37,283 nucleotides of DNA from M2408 sp044348665 (GTDB lineage Bacteria; Bacteroidota; Bacteroidia; Flavobacteriales_D; Crocinitomicaceae), in contig JBIKSI010000011.1 of the NCBI GenBank assembly GCA_044348665.1, positions 1 through 37,283 of the forward strand, written 5' to 3'. Below are positions 30,577-37,283 of this stretch, one piece after another. Under the pieces are notes generated by a model, which saw only the letters and a list, made by a program, of their open reading frames with translations, did no database searches and was not told where the DNA came from. How positions within the stretch are numbered: position 1 is the stretch's first letter; the number at the start of each line of letters is the position of its first letter. The position numbers were made by a program, and so were the translations under genes.

Positions 30577-33500
30577 CTAAAATTTCCCTCCAGCTAATGT
30601 CACGTAATCTTGGTGTTTGATGGTTTTTCCGTCTAAAAGAACACCCTCAATTACATAAAAATAGACACCATCGGAGCACAATTCACCACTTCTAAAATCT
30701 CTTCCATCCCACAAATAAGTAGGGTTTAATGGGTCCTTAGAAGATTTGTGTACAACATTTCCCCATCGATTAAGAATGATAAGTTCAAAATCATTAAAAA
30801 TATCTTCAAATAAACTGAAGTAGGAATTAACTCCATTTTCACCAGGATTTGTTATAATATTAGGAATAGCAAAATTAACTGTAAATAAACTTATTGGTAA
30901 ACTATATTGATCTGTGCAACCAAACTCATCGCTTATGGTTAAAGTAACAAGTTTACTCGTTTCATCCAAAAAAGTATGATAGGCTGATACCGCTGAATTA
31001 TTTGTAAGCGAATCTCCATCCCCAAAATCCCAGACCCAAGAAGTAATCGTACTATTTGAACTAGTTGATAAATCATCAAATTCCATGTTCAGGTCAACCA
31101 CTGCATTGCTAGGATTCATTTCAAAAAATGCATCTAAACCATTTTCAAAGGCCTCAATTTGTTTTGTAATTGGAATTATACATTGCGAAGAATCGTCAAC
31201 AAGCGTAATTACAGGTGCAAAATCATTTACATCTAAATAGGTGTGAGTAAATGAATTATCTGGGTTTTCCGCACTCGTTTGGATGGTTCCATCACCTAAA
31301 TCCCATGACCAATGATATAAATTATTGGAAGGATTTATCAGTTCAAAAAGGTAAGACATGCCACATAAACCATTTGGATCAGATGTGATTAAAATTTCTG
31401 CCTTAGGACCACCAATCGTTAAAAATGGTTCTTCAGAATAAGAAAATATACAGCCTGTTGTTGATTCTGTCATTTGAACATACAAATCATAGGCAGCTGC
31501 TTCTATATATTGAATCCCTTGAGGATTAGCGTTATAAGAGTCAAAATCAGTGTCGAAATCATTTCCTAATGACCATTTGTAGTCACTTGCTGTGTAATTT
31601 GTTTGATACGTTAAATCAAAATCTACATAAACTGGTGGACAGGTATAATTACCACTAACATCTACATAAGTTGCTGTAATTGTAGGTGTCAAACTTGTAA
31701 TTCGGGGATTTGAAACAAAAACCGTTTTTTGGATGGAATCTGTACAGTTTTTATTATCACTTACCACTAAACTGTAGGAATGATTTGCGAATAAATCTGT
31801 TTCTGGTGTTACATGAATTGCATTATAAAGCGAGTCATTGGCAGAATTTGCAATTTCCTGTCCATCTAAGTACCAAGTAAAACTCAAGGGTAAATTCCCA
31901 ATCGATGCGCTTGCATCCAATAGTTCATTTACATCATTACATAAAAATTCATTGTGTGAAAAACTAGCGTTTGGTCCTTGTGTAAAGATGTTAATTTGTG
32001 CTGTATTTTCTGATTCACAGGAAAAAGCATCACTCACCTTTAGTTTTAAATTCAAAATATCATCCACAAAAAAGGTAAGTGTATCAAGGTTAGCAGAATT
32101 AATTACTGTGGAGTTATTTATAGTCCAGGTATAATTCCCCCAACTTGGAAAATCACCCAAAATTGAATTAATCCCTGAAAAAACAGCATTTGAATTTTTA
32201 CAAATCGTATCATCTAATACAGAAATCACTGCTTGTGGTAAATCTAATACCTGAATAGTTTCATACAGCGTGTCTGTACAACCTAAAAAATTTGTTGCAA
32301 TAATTTGCACGTCCTTTTCCCCTGGAATTTGGTGCTGGTAGAAATTAGGAAAATTGGGCATTGTGATTTGTTGTCCTGAACTTGAATTTGTAAAACCTTG
32401 ATTATCCAAGCTTGTTGTGTATAAAATTGGATAATGTTCAATTGGTGTTTGTCCTTCAAGTGATACGTAGTATTCTTCCAAGTTACAAACTGAATCCGTC
32501 AATAGACCAACATTAATTTCTGTTATATGAATTGTTTGTACGAAAGTGTCTGAACACATTGTTGTATGATTCACAATCGTTTGCTTGATAGTATAAGTTC
32601 CAAAACCTGTATAAACGTGCCCTGTAGCTCCTTTATCAAGGTCTTCAAAAAAAGCATCATCCTCGAAAATCTCAACTGAACCATCTCCCCAATCGTAAGT
32701 CAATGTCACATCGTCATCCGATTGGTCCTCAACAACTTGAGTCCCTTCAAAAATATAATCTCCTGCATGACCGTAAATTGATAACGTATCTGTTACTTGA
32801 ACAGAATGAGGCCCTTCACCTTGATTACAAAAAAGGGCATTAGTTCGAAAATCTGCAATTGGTCCCTTTAGGTAAATTATATCTGTTTTAGTCGTTTCTT
32901 CGGAAATACAACCTCTATAATCAATTTCCAAACTAACATCCATAGGGTTATCAAAATGAAGCGTATCATAAAATGTTTTAGTGAAAATTGGCGTTGGACC
33001 ACCACCAGCACCAAAACCTTCAAACGTCCAATTGTATTGAATATCATTTGATTCGCTAGGATCCGACGGACAAATGGGAGTATTTCCGAATAAGGTGAGT
33101 TCTTCGTCATGACAAAGTACAGAAGGCGAATAGGTGAAATCTGTTGAAAGTTGCTCACCATATCGAATGGTGGCATAAGGAAGATTATTGCTTTGAGAAT
33201 CATTGTAATTTCTGAAAATAGTTAAAGAATCTGCTAATTTTATTATTGAAATATTATCGGAAACTGTCGTGTGTTCTCCTGAAGCAGAAATATTATTAAT
33301 GGGTCTATCCGACAAGTAGGTTGTGTCGATGCAACCACTTGCTGTTTGAATGATAAGTCTTACATCGTAGAAACCACAAGCAAAAAGATGACTTGGATTT
33401 TGCACAGTTGAAGTGCCTCCATCATTAAAATTCCATTTCCAACTTACAATGGTTTCTCCACTAGGAGCATAGGATTGATCTGTAAATTGAACCATCATAG

Positions 33501-34635
33501 GTGCACAACCGTTTGCTGGATTTAACTTAAAATCTGCTTCAGGAGGGAAAAAGAAAATGGTATCACCAATAAAAAAGTTTCGGCAACCATTTTGATCTAT
33601 TGCTGAAAGTTTAGGAAAATACATCCTATTGTTTTGCGTATAAACATGTGGAGGCGGAATTGTGCCATTAAACACAGGACTGCCATCATCGAAATCCCAA
33701 GTAAAATTTATGCCAGCTGTTGGCGTTGAAGTATTACTTAAACTTACCATTTTTGGAGCACAGCCAAAATTCAAATTTTCAGAATAAGAAACATTTGGAA
33801 GATCATTTACCACTATGTTTTTGGTAATTGTGTCTTGACAACCTGCTGCCGTATTTTTACTTATTAAAGTCACCGTGTAAGTTCCAGCTTGATTGACCAT
33901 CAAAGTTGGATTCGGACCACTTCCGCCACTTATTGTGCCAGCATTTGCCGTCCATGTCCATTGATTTACACCCGTTGAACTTGCATCTTGTAGTAAAATT
34001 GGTGAATTTTTGCAAATACTTTCAGGTAATATAAAATCACTTATAAAACTAGATAGATTTAAATTTTTTGTGACTTCTGTGTAACAAGAGCTAGTTTGAT
34101 TTGTAACTCTTAAAGTGGCCAAGTAAGCACCTTCGTTTAGGTAGCTTGATGTTGTGTTTGATGTATTCGCAGAAGCTGGAACTCCTCCAGGAAGTGTCCA
34201 CGAATATAAAAAATTTGTTCCCACCGAGGATCCAGCAGAATTAAAACTTAATTGAAAAGGTTCTGTACACGTTAAATTAGATACAGAAATTGCAGCGAGA
34301 GGATTGTCAAAAACTTGAATGGCATTCGTTTGAAAAGAATTAGAAGACTGTCCATTAGCGTCTTGAACAATCAAACTTAAATTGTAGGTTCCTGCAATCG
34401 TATAAGTAAAACTAAAACTTGTCAGGTTTGCCCCTTGACCTTGTTCAATTACTGCGCCTTGAGCACTCCAAATATAATTTGTTATCGGTGAACCATTTGG
34501 TGTGGAAGTGCTGGTCATCGTAATCGTTTGTCCGACACAAGTAGTAGTTGAACTTACAGTAAAATTTGCGTTAGGTTGTGAAAAATAAAACTCAACTAAA
34601 AAAATGAAAAGGATATACAAAAATGCTTTTGTCAT
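30577..34635 (-). CDS. Large PKD-repeat protein with gliding-motility-type T9SS (type B) C-terminus
   Basis: A 1352-residue secreted protein. The signal peptide is 1-20 (ending YFSQ). Most of the chain is a series of PKD-type Ig-like domains, seen as repeated WDFGDG-like cores: TWDFDDGSPVF, WKWNFNDGGTST, YDWGDGSVEIF, WSWDLGDGTIQT and VWDFGDGDSLTN, each followed by an H/Y turn. The last 97 residues (about 1256-1352, IPNIITNPGENGVNSYF, LIILNRWGNVVH, YLWDGRDF, DGVYFYVIEG) are the gliding-motility-associated/type B sorting domain (TIGR04131). Such proteins are secreted by T9SS and attach to or coat the cell. It converges on the lamin-tail gene with only ten bases between stops. Confidence 0.93.
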   Translation of the reverse strand: MTKAFLYILFIFLVEFYFSQPNANFTVSSTTTCVGQTITMTSTSTPNGSPITNYIWSAQGAVIEQGQGANLTSFSFTYTIAGTYNLSLIVQDANGQSSNSFQTNAIQVFDNPLAAISVSNLTCTEPFQLSFNSAGSSVGTNFLYSWTLPGGVPASANTSNTTSSYLNEGAYLATLRVTNQTSSCYTEVTKNLNLSSFISDFILPESICKNSPILLQDASSTGVNQWTWTANAGTISGGSGPNPTLMVNQAGTYTVTLISKNTAAGCQDTITKNIVVNDLPNVSYSENLNFGCAPKMVSLSNTSTPTAGINFTWDFDDGSPVFNGTIPPPHVYTQNNRMYFPKLSAIDQNGCRNFFIGDTIFFFPPEADFKLNPANGCAPMMVQFTDQSYAPSGETIVSWKWNFNDGGTSTVQNPSHLFACGFYDVRLIIQTASGCIDTTYLSDRPINNISASGEHTTVSDNISIIKLADSLTIFRNYNDSQSNNLPYATIRYGEQLSTDFTYSPSVLCHDEELTLFGNTPICPSDPSESNDIQYNWTFEGFGAGGGPTPIFTKTFYDTLHFDNPMDVSLEIDYRGCISEETTKTDIIYLKGPIADFRTNALFCNQGEGPHSVQVTDTLSIYGHAGDYIFEGTQVVEDQSDDDVTLTYDWGDGSVEIFEDDAFFEDLDKGATGHVYTGFGTYTIKQTIVNHTTMCSDTFVQTIHITEINVGLLTDSVCNLEEYYVSLEGQTPIEHYPILYTTSLDNQGFTNSSSGQQITMPNFPNFYQHQIPGEKDVQIIATNFLGCTDTLYETIQVLDLPQAVISVLDDTICKNSNAVFSGINSILGDFPSWGNYTWTINNSTVINSANLDTLTFFVDDILNLKLKVSDAFSCESENTAQINIFTQGPNASFSHNEFLCNDVNELLDASASIGNLPLSFTWYLDGQEIANSANDSLYNAIHVTPETDLFANHSYSLVVSDNKNCTDSIQKTVFVSNPRITSLTPTITATYVDVSGNYTCPPVYVDFDLTYQTNYTASDYKWSLGNDFDTDFDSYNANPQGIQYIEAAAYDLYVQMTESTTGCIFSYSEEPFLTIGGPKAEILITSDPNGLCGMSYLFELINPSNNLYHWSWDLGDGTIQTSAENPDNSFTHTYLDVNDFAPVITLVDDSSQCIIPITKQIEAFENGLDAFFEMNPSNAVVDLNMEFDDLSTSSNSTITSWVWDFGDGDSLTNNSAVSAYHTFLDETSKLVTLTISDEFGCTDQYSLPISLFTVNFAIPNIITNPGENGVNSYFSLFEDIFNDFELIILNRWGNVVHKSSKDPLNPTYLWDGRDFRSGELCSDGVYFYVIEGVLLDGKTIKHQDYVTLAGGKF

Positions 34636-34819
34636 AAGTTCTGCAAATTAATATAACAATAGTAATTAATATTCTTAACAAAAAAAGTAAAAACACCTTT
34701 AATTTCAAAATTAATTATTCAATTTACTTTAATCTAAATTGCCAACATTTTTTATTTCAGCAAATTTTATTAATTTCGCAGTTCAAAAAAATAGTATTCA
34801 TTAATAAAATTTAAACTAA
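34636..34819. other. Divergent intergenic region between the PKD gene and metK
   Basis: No gene. TAATTTCG (34771-34778) is one mismatch from the plus-strand -7 box and lies about 40 bases before the metK ATG. CAAATTAA (34644-34651), read on the minus strand, is close to a -7 box for the PKD gene. I saw no SAM riboswitch-like structure. Confidence 0.4.
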
Positions 34820-36100
34820 ATGTCATATTTGTTTACATCAGAATCTGTTTCAGAAGGACATCCAGATAAAGTGGCTGACCAAATTTCAGATGCATTGATT
34901 GATAATTTCATGGCTTTTGATCCTACGTCAAAAGTTGCATGTGAAACATTAGTTACCACAGGTCAAGTTGTATTGGCAGGTGAAGTAAAAACAAAAACTT
35001 ACCTTGATGTACAAAAAATTGCACGTGAGGTAATTTCTAAAATTGGCTATACGAAAGCGGAATACATGTTTGATGCACAATCTTGCGGTATTTTATCTGC
35101 AATTCACGATCAATCTGAAGACATCAATCAAGGTGTTGATAGAAAAGTGGATAACAATGATTTTGAAGCAAAAGCAAACGCTCAAGGTGCAGGTGACCAA
35201 GGAATGATGTTTGGTTATGCTACTAAAGAAACTGACAATTACATGCCTTTAGCTTTAGATTTAGCGCACAAAATCTTACAAGAATTATCTCATATCAGAA
35301 ATAATGAATCAAATTTGATTTCTTATTTAAGACCAGATGCTAAATCGCAAGTTACAATTGAATATTCTGATGACAATGTTCCACAAAGAATTGATTCAAT
35401 CGTTGTATCTACACAACATGATGATTTTGGTTCAGAAGCAGATATGTTGAAAAAAATCAAAGAGGACATTATCAATATTGTAATTCCACGTGTGAAAGCG
35501 AAATTAAAACCAGAATTACAAGTGTTATTTACTGATCAAATTACTTACCATATCAATCCAACTGGGAAATTCGTAATCGGTGGACCACACGGAGATACAG
35601 GTTTAACAGGTCGTAAAATTATCGTTGATACTTACGGAGGAAAAGGTGCTCACGGTGGTGGTGCATTCTCAGGTAAAGATCCAAGTAAAGTTGACCGTTC
35701 TGCTGCTTATGCAACACGTCACATTGCTAAAAACTTAGTTGCTGCTGGATTATGTGATGAAGTTTTAGTTCAAGTTTCTTATGCAATTGGTGTTGCTAAA
35801 CCTTGTGGTTTATACATCAATACTTATGGAACAGCTAAAGTGAATAAAACAGATGGTGAAATTGCTAAAATCGCTGAAGGAATTTTTGACCTTAGACCTT
35901 ATGCAATCGAACAACGTTTGAAATTAAGAAACCCTATTTACGGTGAAACTGCTGCTTACGGACACATGGGTCGTAAAAATGAAGTGGTTACCAAAACTTT
36001 TACTTCTCCTGATGGTACTCAAATCCAAAAAGAAGTGGAATTGTTTACTTGGGAAAAATTAGATTTCGTAGATCAAGTTAAGGCTGCTTTTGCACTTTAA
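34820..36100 (+). CDS. metK: S-adenosylmethionine synthetase
   Basis: A 426-residue methionine adenosyltransferase that makes SAM from methionine and ATP in the cytoplasm. Motifs are SVSEGHPDKVADQISDA at residue 8, GAGDQGMMFGYA near residue 122, and the phosphate-binding FVIGGPHGDTGLTGRKII near 252 with GGGAFSGKDPSKVDRSAAY near 275. It is longer than the 384 residues of the E. coli enzyme, as in other Bacteroidota. Codon use is stronger and more regular (many lysine AAA and glycine GGT) than in neighbouring accessory genes, as expected for a highly expressed gene. It ends at a good terminator. Confidence 0.98.
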   Translation: MSYLFTSESVSEGHPDKVADQISDALIDNFMAFDPTSKVACETLVTTGQVVLAGEVKTKTYLDVQKIAREVISKIGYTKAEYMFDAQSCGILSAIHDQSEDINQGVDRKVDNNDFEAKANAQGAGDQGMMFGYATKETDNYMPLALDLAHKILQELSHIRNNESNLISYLRPDAKSQVTIEYSDDNVPQRIDSIVVSTQHDDFGSEADMLKKIKEDIINIVIPRVKAKLKPELQVLFTDQITYHINPTGKFVIGGPHGDTGLTGRKIIVDTYGGKGAHGGGAFSGKDPSKVDRSAAYATRHIAKNLVAAGLCDEVLVQVSYAIGVAKPCGLYINTYGTAKVNKTDGEIAKIAEGIFDLRPYAIEQRLKLRNPIYGETAAYGHMGRKNEVVTKTFTSPDGTQIQKEVELFTWEKLDFVDQVKAAFAL

Positions 36101-36118
36101 TATTAGAATAAGTTTTTC

Positions 36119-36150
36119 AAAACCTGTTGATTTTTTCAGCAGGTTTTTTT
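36119..36150 (+). terminator. Rho-independent terminator of metK
   Basis: AAAACCTGTTGA (36119-36130), five-base loop, TCAGCAGGTTTT (36136-36147): 12-bp stem with one G-U pair, followed by T. It lies 18 bases after the metK stop. Confidence 0.85.
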
Positions 36151-36162
36151 ATGCCGTAAAAT

Positions 36163-36780
36163 ATGAAGTTAAATCATTTTGATAATATTATTTTTGATTT
36201 AGGAGGAGTTATTCTAAACATCGATTATCACAAAACTGCACAAGCATTTCAAAACTTGGGATTGGAAAATTTTGATGAAATATATTCCCAAGCGCAACAA
36301 AGCGGATTGTTTGATGATTTTGAAACAGGAAAAATTTCAGGACAATATTTTATCAACCAACTACTAAAATTTCTTCCGAAAAATGTGAGTCCAAATGAAG
36401 TAGTTGCTGCATGGAATGCTATGATTTTAGATTTCCCATTAGAAAACTTGAATTTATTGAGACAATTAAAGATCTCAAAAAACTGTGTACTTCTAAGTAA
36501 TACGAATGAAATACATGTACAGTGTTTTAACCGTAAATTAAAAGACATTTGTTCAGAAGAAAACTTGCATCCATTTTTTAAAAAAGTTTACTTTTCTCAT
36601 GAAATTGGACAACGTAAACCACATATTTCTACCTTTGATTTTGTGTGCCGTGAAAACAATTTTATTCCTGAACAAACTGTTTTTATTGATGATAGTTTTC
36701 AGCACATTGAAGGTGCAAATAAAATGGGGTTAAAAACTTACTTTTTACAAAAGGGTGATAAACTAGTTGATTTATTTTAA
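36163..36780 (+). CDS. HAD family hydrolase (YihX-like, subfamily IA)
   Basis: A 205-residue haloacid-dehalogenase-fold hydrolase, probably a small-molecule phosphatase. Motif I is FDLGGVILNID with Asp12 as nucleophile; the second Asp of the usual DxD is replaced by Gly14, as in YihX-type members (FDLGNV). Motif II is LLSNTNEIH, motif III the Lys in GQRKPHISTF and motif IV FIDDS. A helical cap with FDDFETGKISGQYFINQLLKFLP follows motif I. ATG 36163 lies just after the metK terminator, so it needs its own promoter or read-through. The substrate is unknown; YihX itself acts on glucose-1-phosphate. Confidence 0.88.
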   Translation: MKLNHFDNIIFDLGGVILNIDYHKTAQAFQNLGLENFDEIYSQAQQSGLFDDFETGKISGQYFINQLLKFLPKNVSPNEVVAAWNAMILDFPLENLNLLRQLKISKNCVLLSNTNEIHVQCFNRKLKDICSEENLHPFFKKVYFSHEIGQRKPHISTFDFVCRENNFIPEQTVFIDDSFQHIEGANKMGLKTYFLQKGDKLVDLF

Positions 36781-36796
36781 ATAAAATTGCCACAAT

Positions 36797-36830
36797 AAAA
36801 AAGAGTGAAACTAAAGCTCCACTCTTTTTT
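36797..36830. terminator. Bidirectional terminator
   Basis: AAAAAAGAGTG (36797-36807) pairs perfectly with CACTCTTTTTT (36820-36830), with a 12-base loop. It can end the HAD hydrolase transcript on the plus strand and any minus-strand transcript from the right. Confidence 0.82.
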
Positions 36831-36917
36831 GTACCTAACTTAAACTACTACTTATGAAAACTAACTTTAATCTAACTTTCAAATTCCGTGCCAAAGAGCA
36901 GGGCTAAAAATTAAATT
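36797..36917 (-). ncRNA. Candidate small RNA
   Basis: On the minus strand TATCTTTG (36931-36924) matches TAnnTTTG, and about 120 bases later the terminator at 36830-36797 would end the transcript. No minus-strand gene lies between. The -33 box is not clear, so this is a proposal from a -7 box plus terminator only. The opposite strand holds a 17-codon frame (36854-36907). Confidence 0.25.
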
Positions 36918-37016
36918 CGTTTACAAAGATAACGTTGCTTTTTCGATTTCGTTACATACTTAGTGTAATTTTAACAATTATTTAATTTTTTTGTTAATAG
37001 ATGCCAAAAACTCAAG

Positions 37017-37283
37017 CTATTTCTTAAAAAACACATTCTCTTTTCCAAAAATAATTTTTTGATCAAGTTTTTCCCATTCCTTCTGACTTGGGTCTAAAGA
37101 AATTAAATTTAATTTTCCTTTTGCCACATTTGTTTTATTTAAAATCACATCAAAAATTTTCGTTTCTGACGGATAATCAAAATGTCTCAAAATTAAACTT
37201 TTACCAGTAAATGTTAACAAACTTGGTGAATAACCATTGTTTTCTTTAAAGTTTACAACAAATGTTTTTTCGTTAATCTTTTT
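37017..37283 (-). CDS. Hypothetical protein, C-terminal part (runs off the window)
   Basis: The last 88 or more residues of a minus-strand gene. The frame stays open to the window edge, so the start is outside; TTG at 37220 is internal and not a likely start. The visible part is lysine-rich with beta-like patterns (KTFVVNFKENNG, LLTFTGKSLILRHFDYP, IFDVILNKTNVAKGKLNLISLD) and ends IIFGKENVFFKK. I recognise no family. Confidence 0.6.
   Translation of the reverse strand, partial: KKINEKTFVVNFKENNGYSPSLLTFTGKSLILRHFDYPSETKIFDVILNKTNVAKGKLNLISLDPSQKEWEKLDQKIIFGKENVFFKK

Noticed and set aside
34636..34819. SAM riboswitch before metK
   Set aside because: No recognisable SAM-I, SAM-II or SAM/SAH core; the leader predicted from the candidate -7 box is only about 35 bases.
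37017..37220. A complete 67-residue gene starting at TTG 37220
   Set aside because: The frame continues without a stop to the window edge, so this is the end of a longer gene.

Overview
The window is AT-rich chromosomal DNA from a member of the Bacteroidota, most likely Flavobacteriales and possibly a Crocinitomicaceae/Fluviicola-like lineage (family placement is inference). The grounds are: three very large secreted proteins with type IX secretion (T9SS) C-terminal signals, several lipoproteins, promoter motifs of the Bacteroidota type (TTTG about 19 bases before TAnnTTTG), and Bacteroidota-style versions of YebC, PurH and MetK. Genes lie on both strands in short operons. I see no phage, insertion sequence, CRISPR array or rRNA.

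Layout. 1-267 has no gene. 268-4840 holds an S9 peptidase and a YebC regulator (minus strand), then a TlyA-type methyltransferase (plus) that lacks an ordinary start codon. 4891-11872 is a plus-strand run: a lipoprotein, SufS and SufE for Fe-S assembly, an ACP phosphodiesterase-like protein, an MltF-like lytic transglycosylase, an aldose-1-epimerase-like protein and two small exported proteins. 12065-15219 is on the minus strand: tRNA-Ser(GGA), type I asparaginase, TatD nuclease, a bacilliredoxin and a lipoprotein. 15323-16495 (plus) encodes a sterol desaturase-family hydroxylase and a small membrane protein. 16522-18866 (minus) has PurH and a CpsB/YwqE-type PHP phosphatase.

18867-19913 is the most unusual part. 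A 124-residue GxxExxY protein (PD-(D/E)XK-like) sits between copies of a roughly 105-109 bp repeat, itself an imperfect hairpin built from nonamers. The nuclease-like gene and its flanking repeats look like one unit and are the best candidate here for a poorly described system.

19914-34635 is a cell-surface region: an outer-membrane-like protein, a small membrane protein, a DUF2141 protein, a 1926-residue T9SS type A protein with 173-residue tandem repeats, an LTXXQ-like periplasmic protein, an 859-residue lamin-tail-domain protein and a 1352-residue PKD protein with a gliding-motility-type (type B) C-terminus. 34820-37283 returns to housekeeping: MetK, a HAD hydrolase, a possible small RNA and a gene cut by the window edge.

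Other structures worth a look: a broken copy of the 5' part of the tRNA-Ser gene interrupted by a perfect 16-bp palindrome; two copies of a heptad-based inverted repeat in unrelated intergenic gaps; and a terminator whose loop may serve as the -33 box of the next gene.
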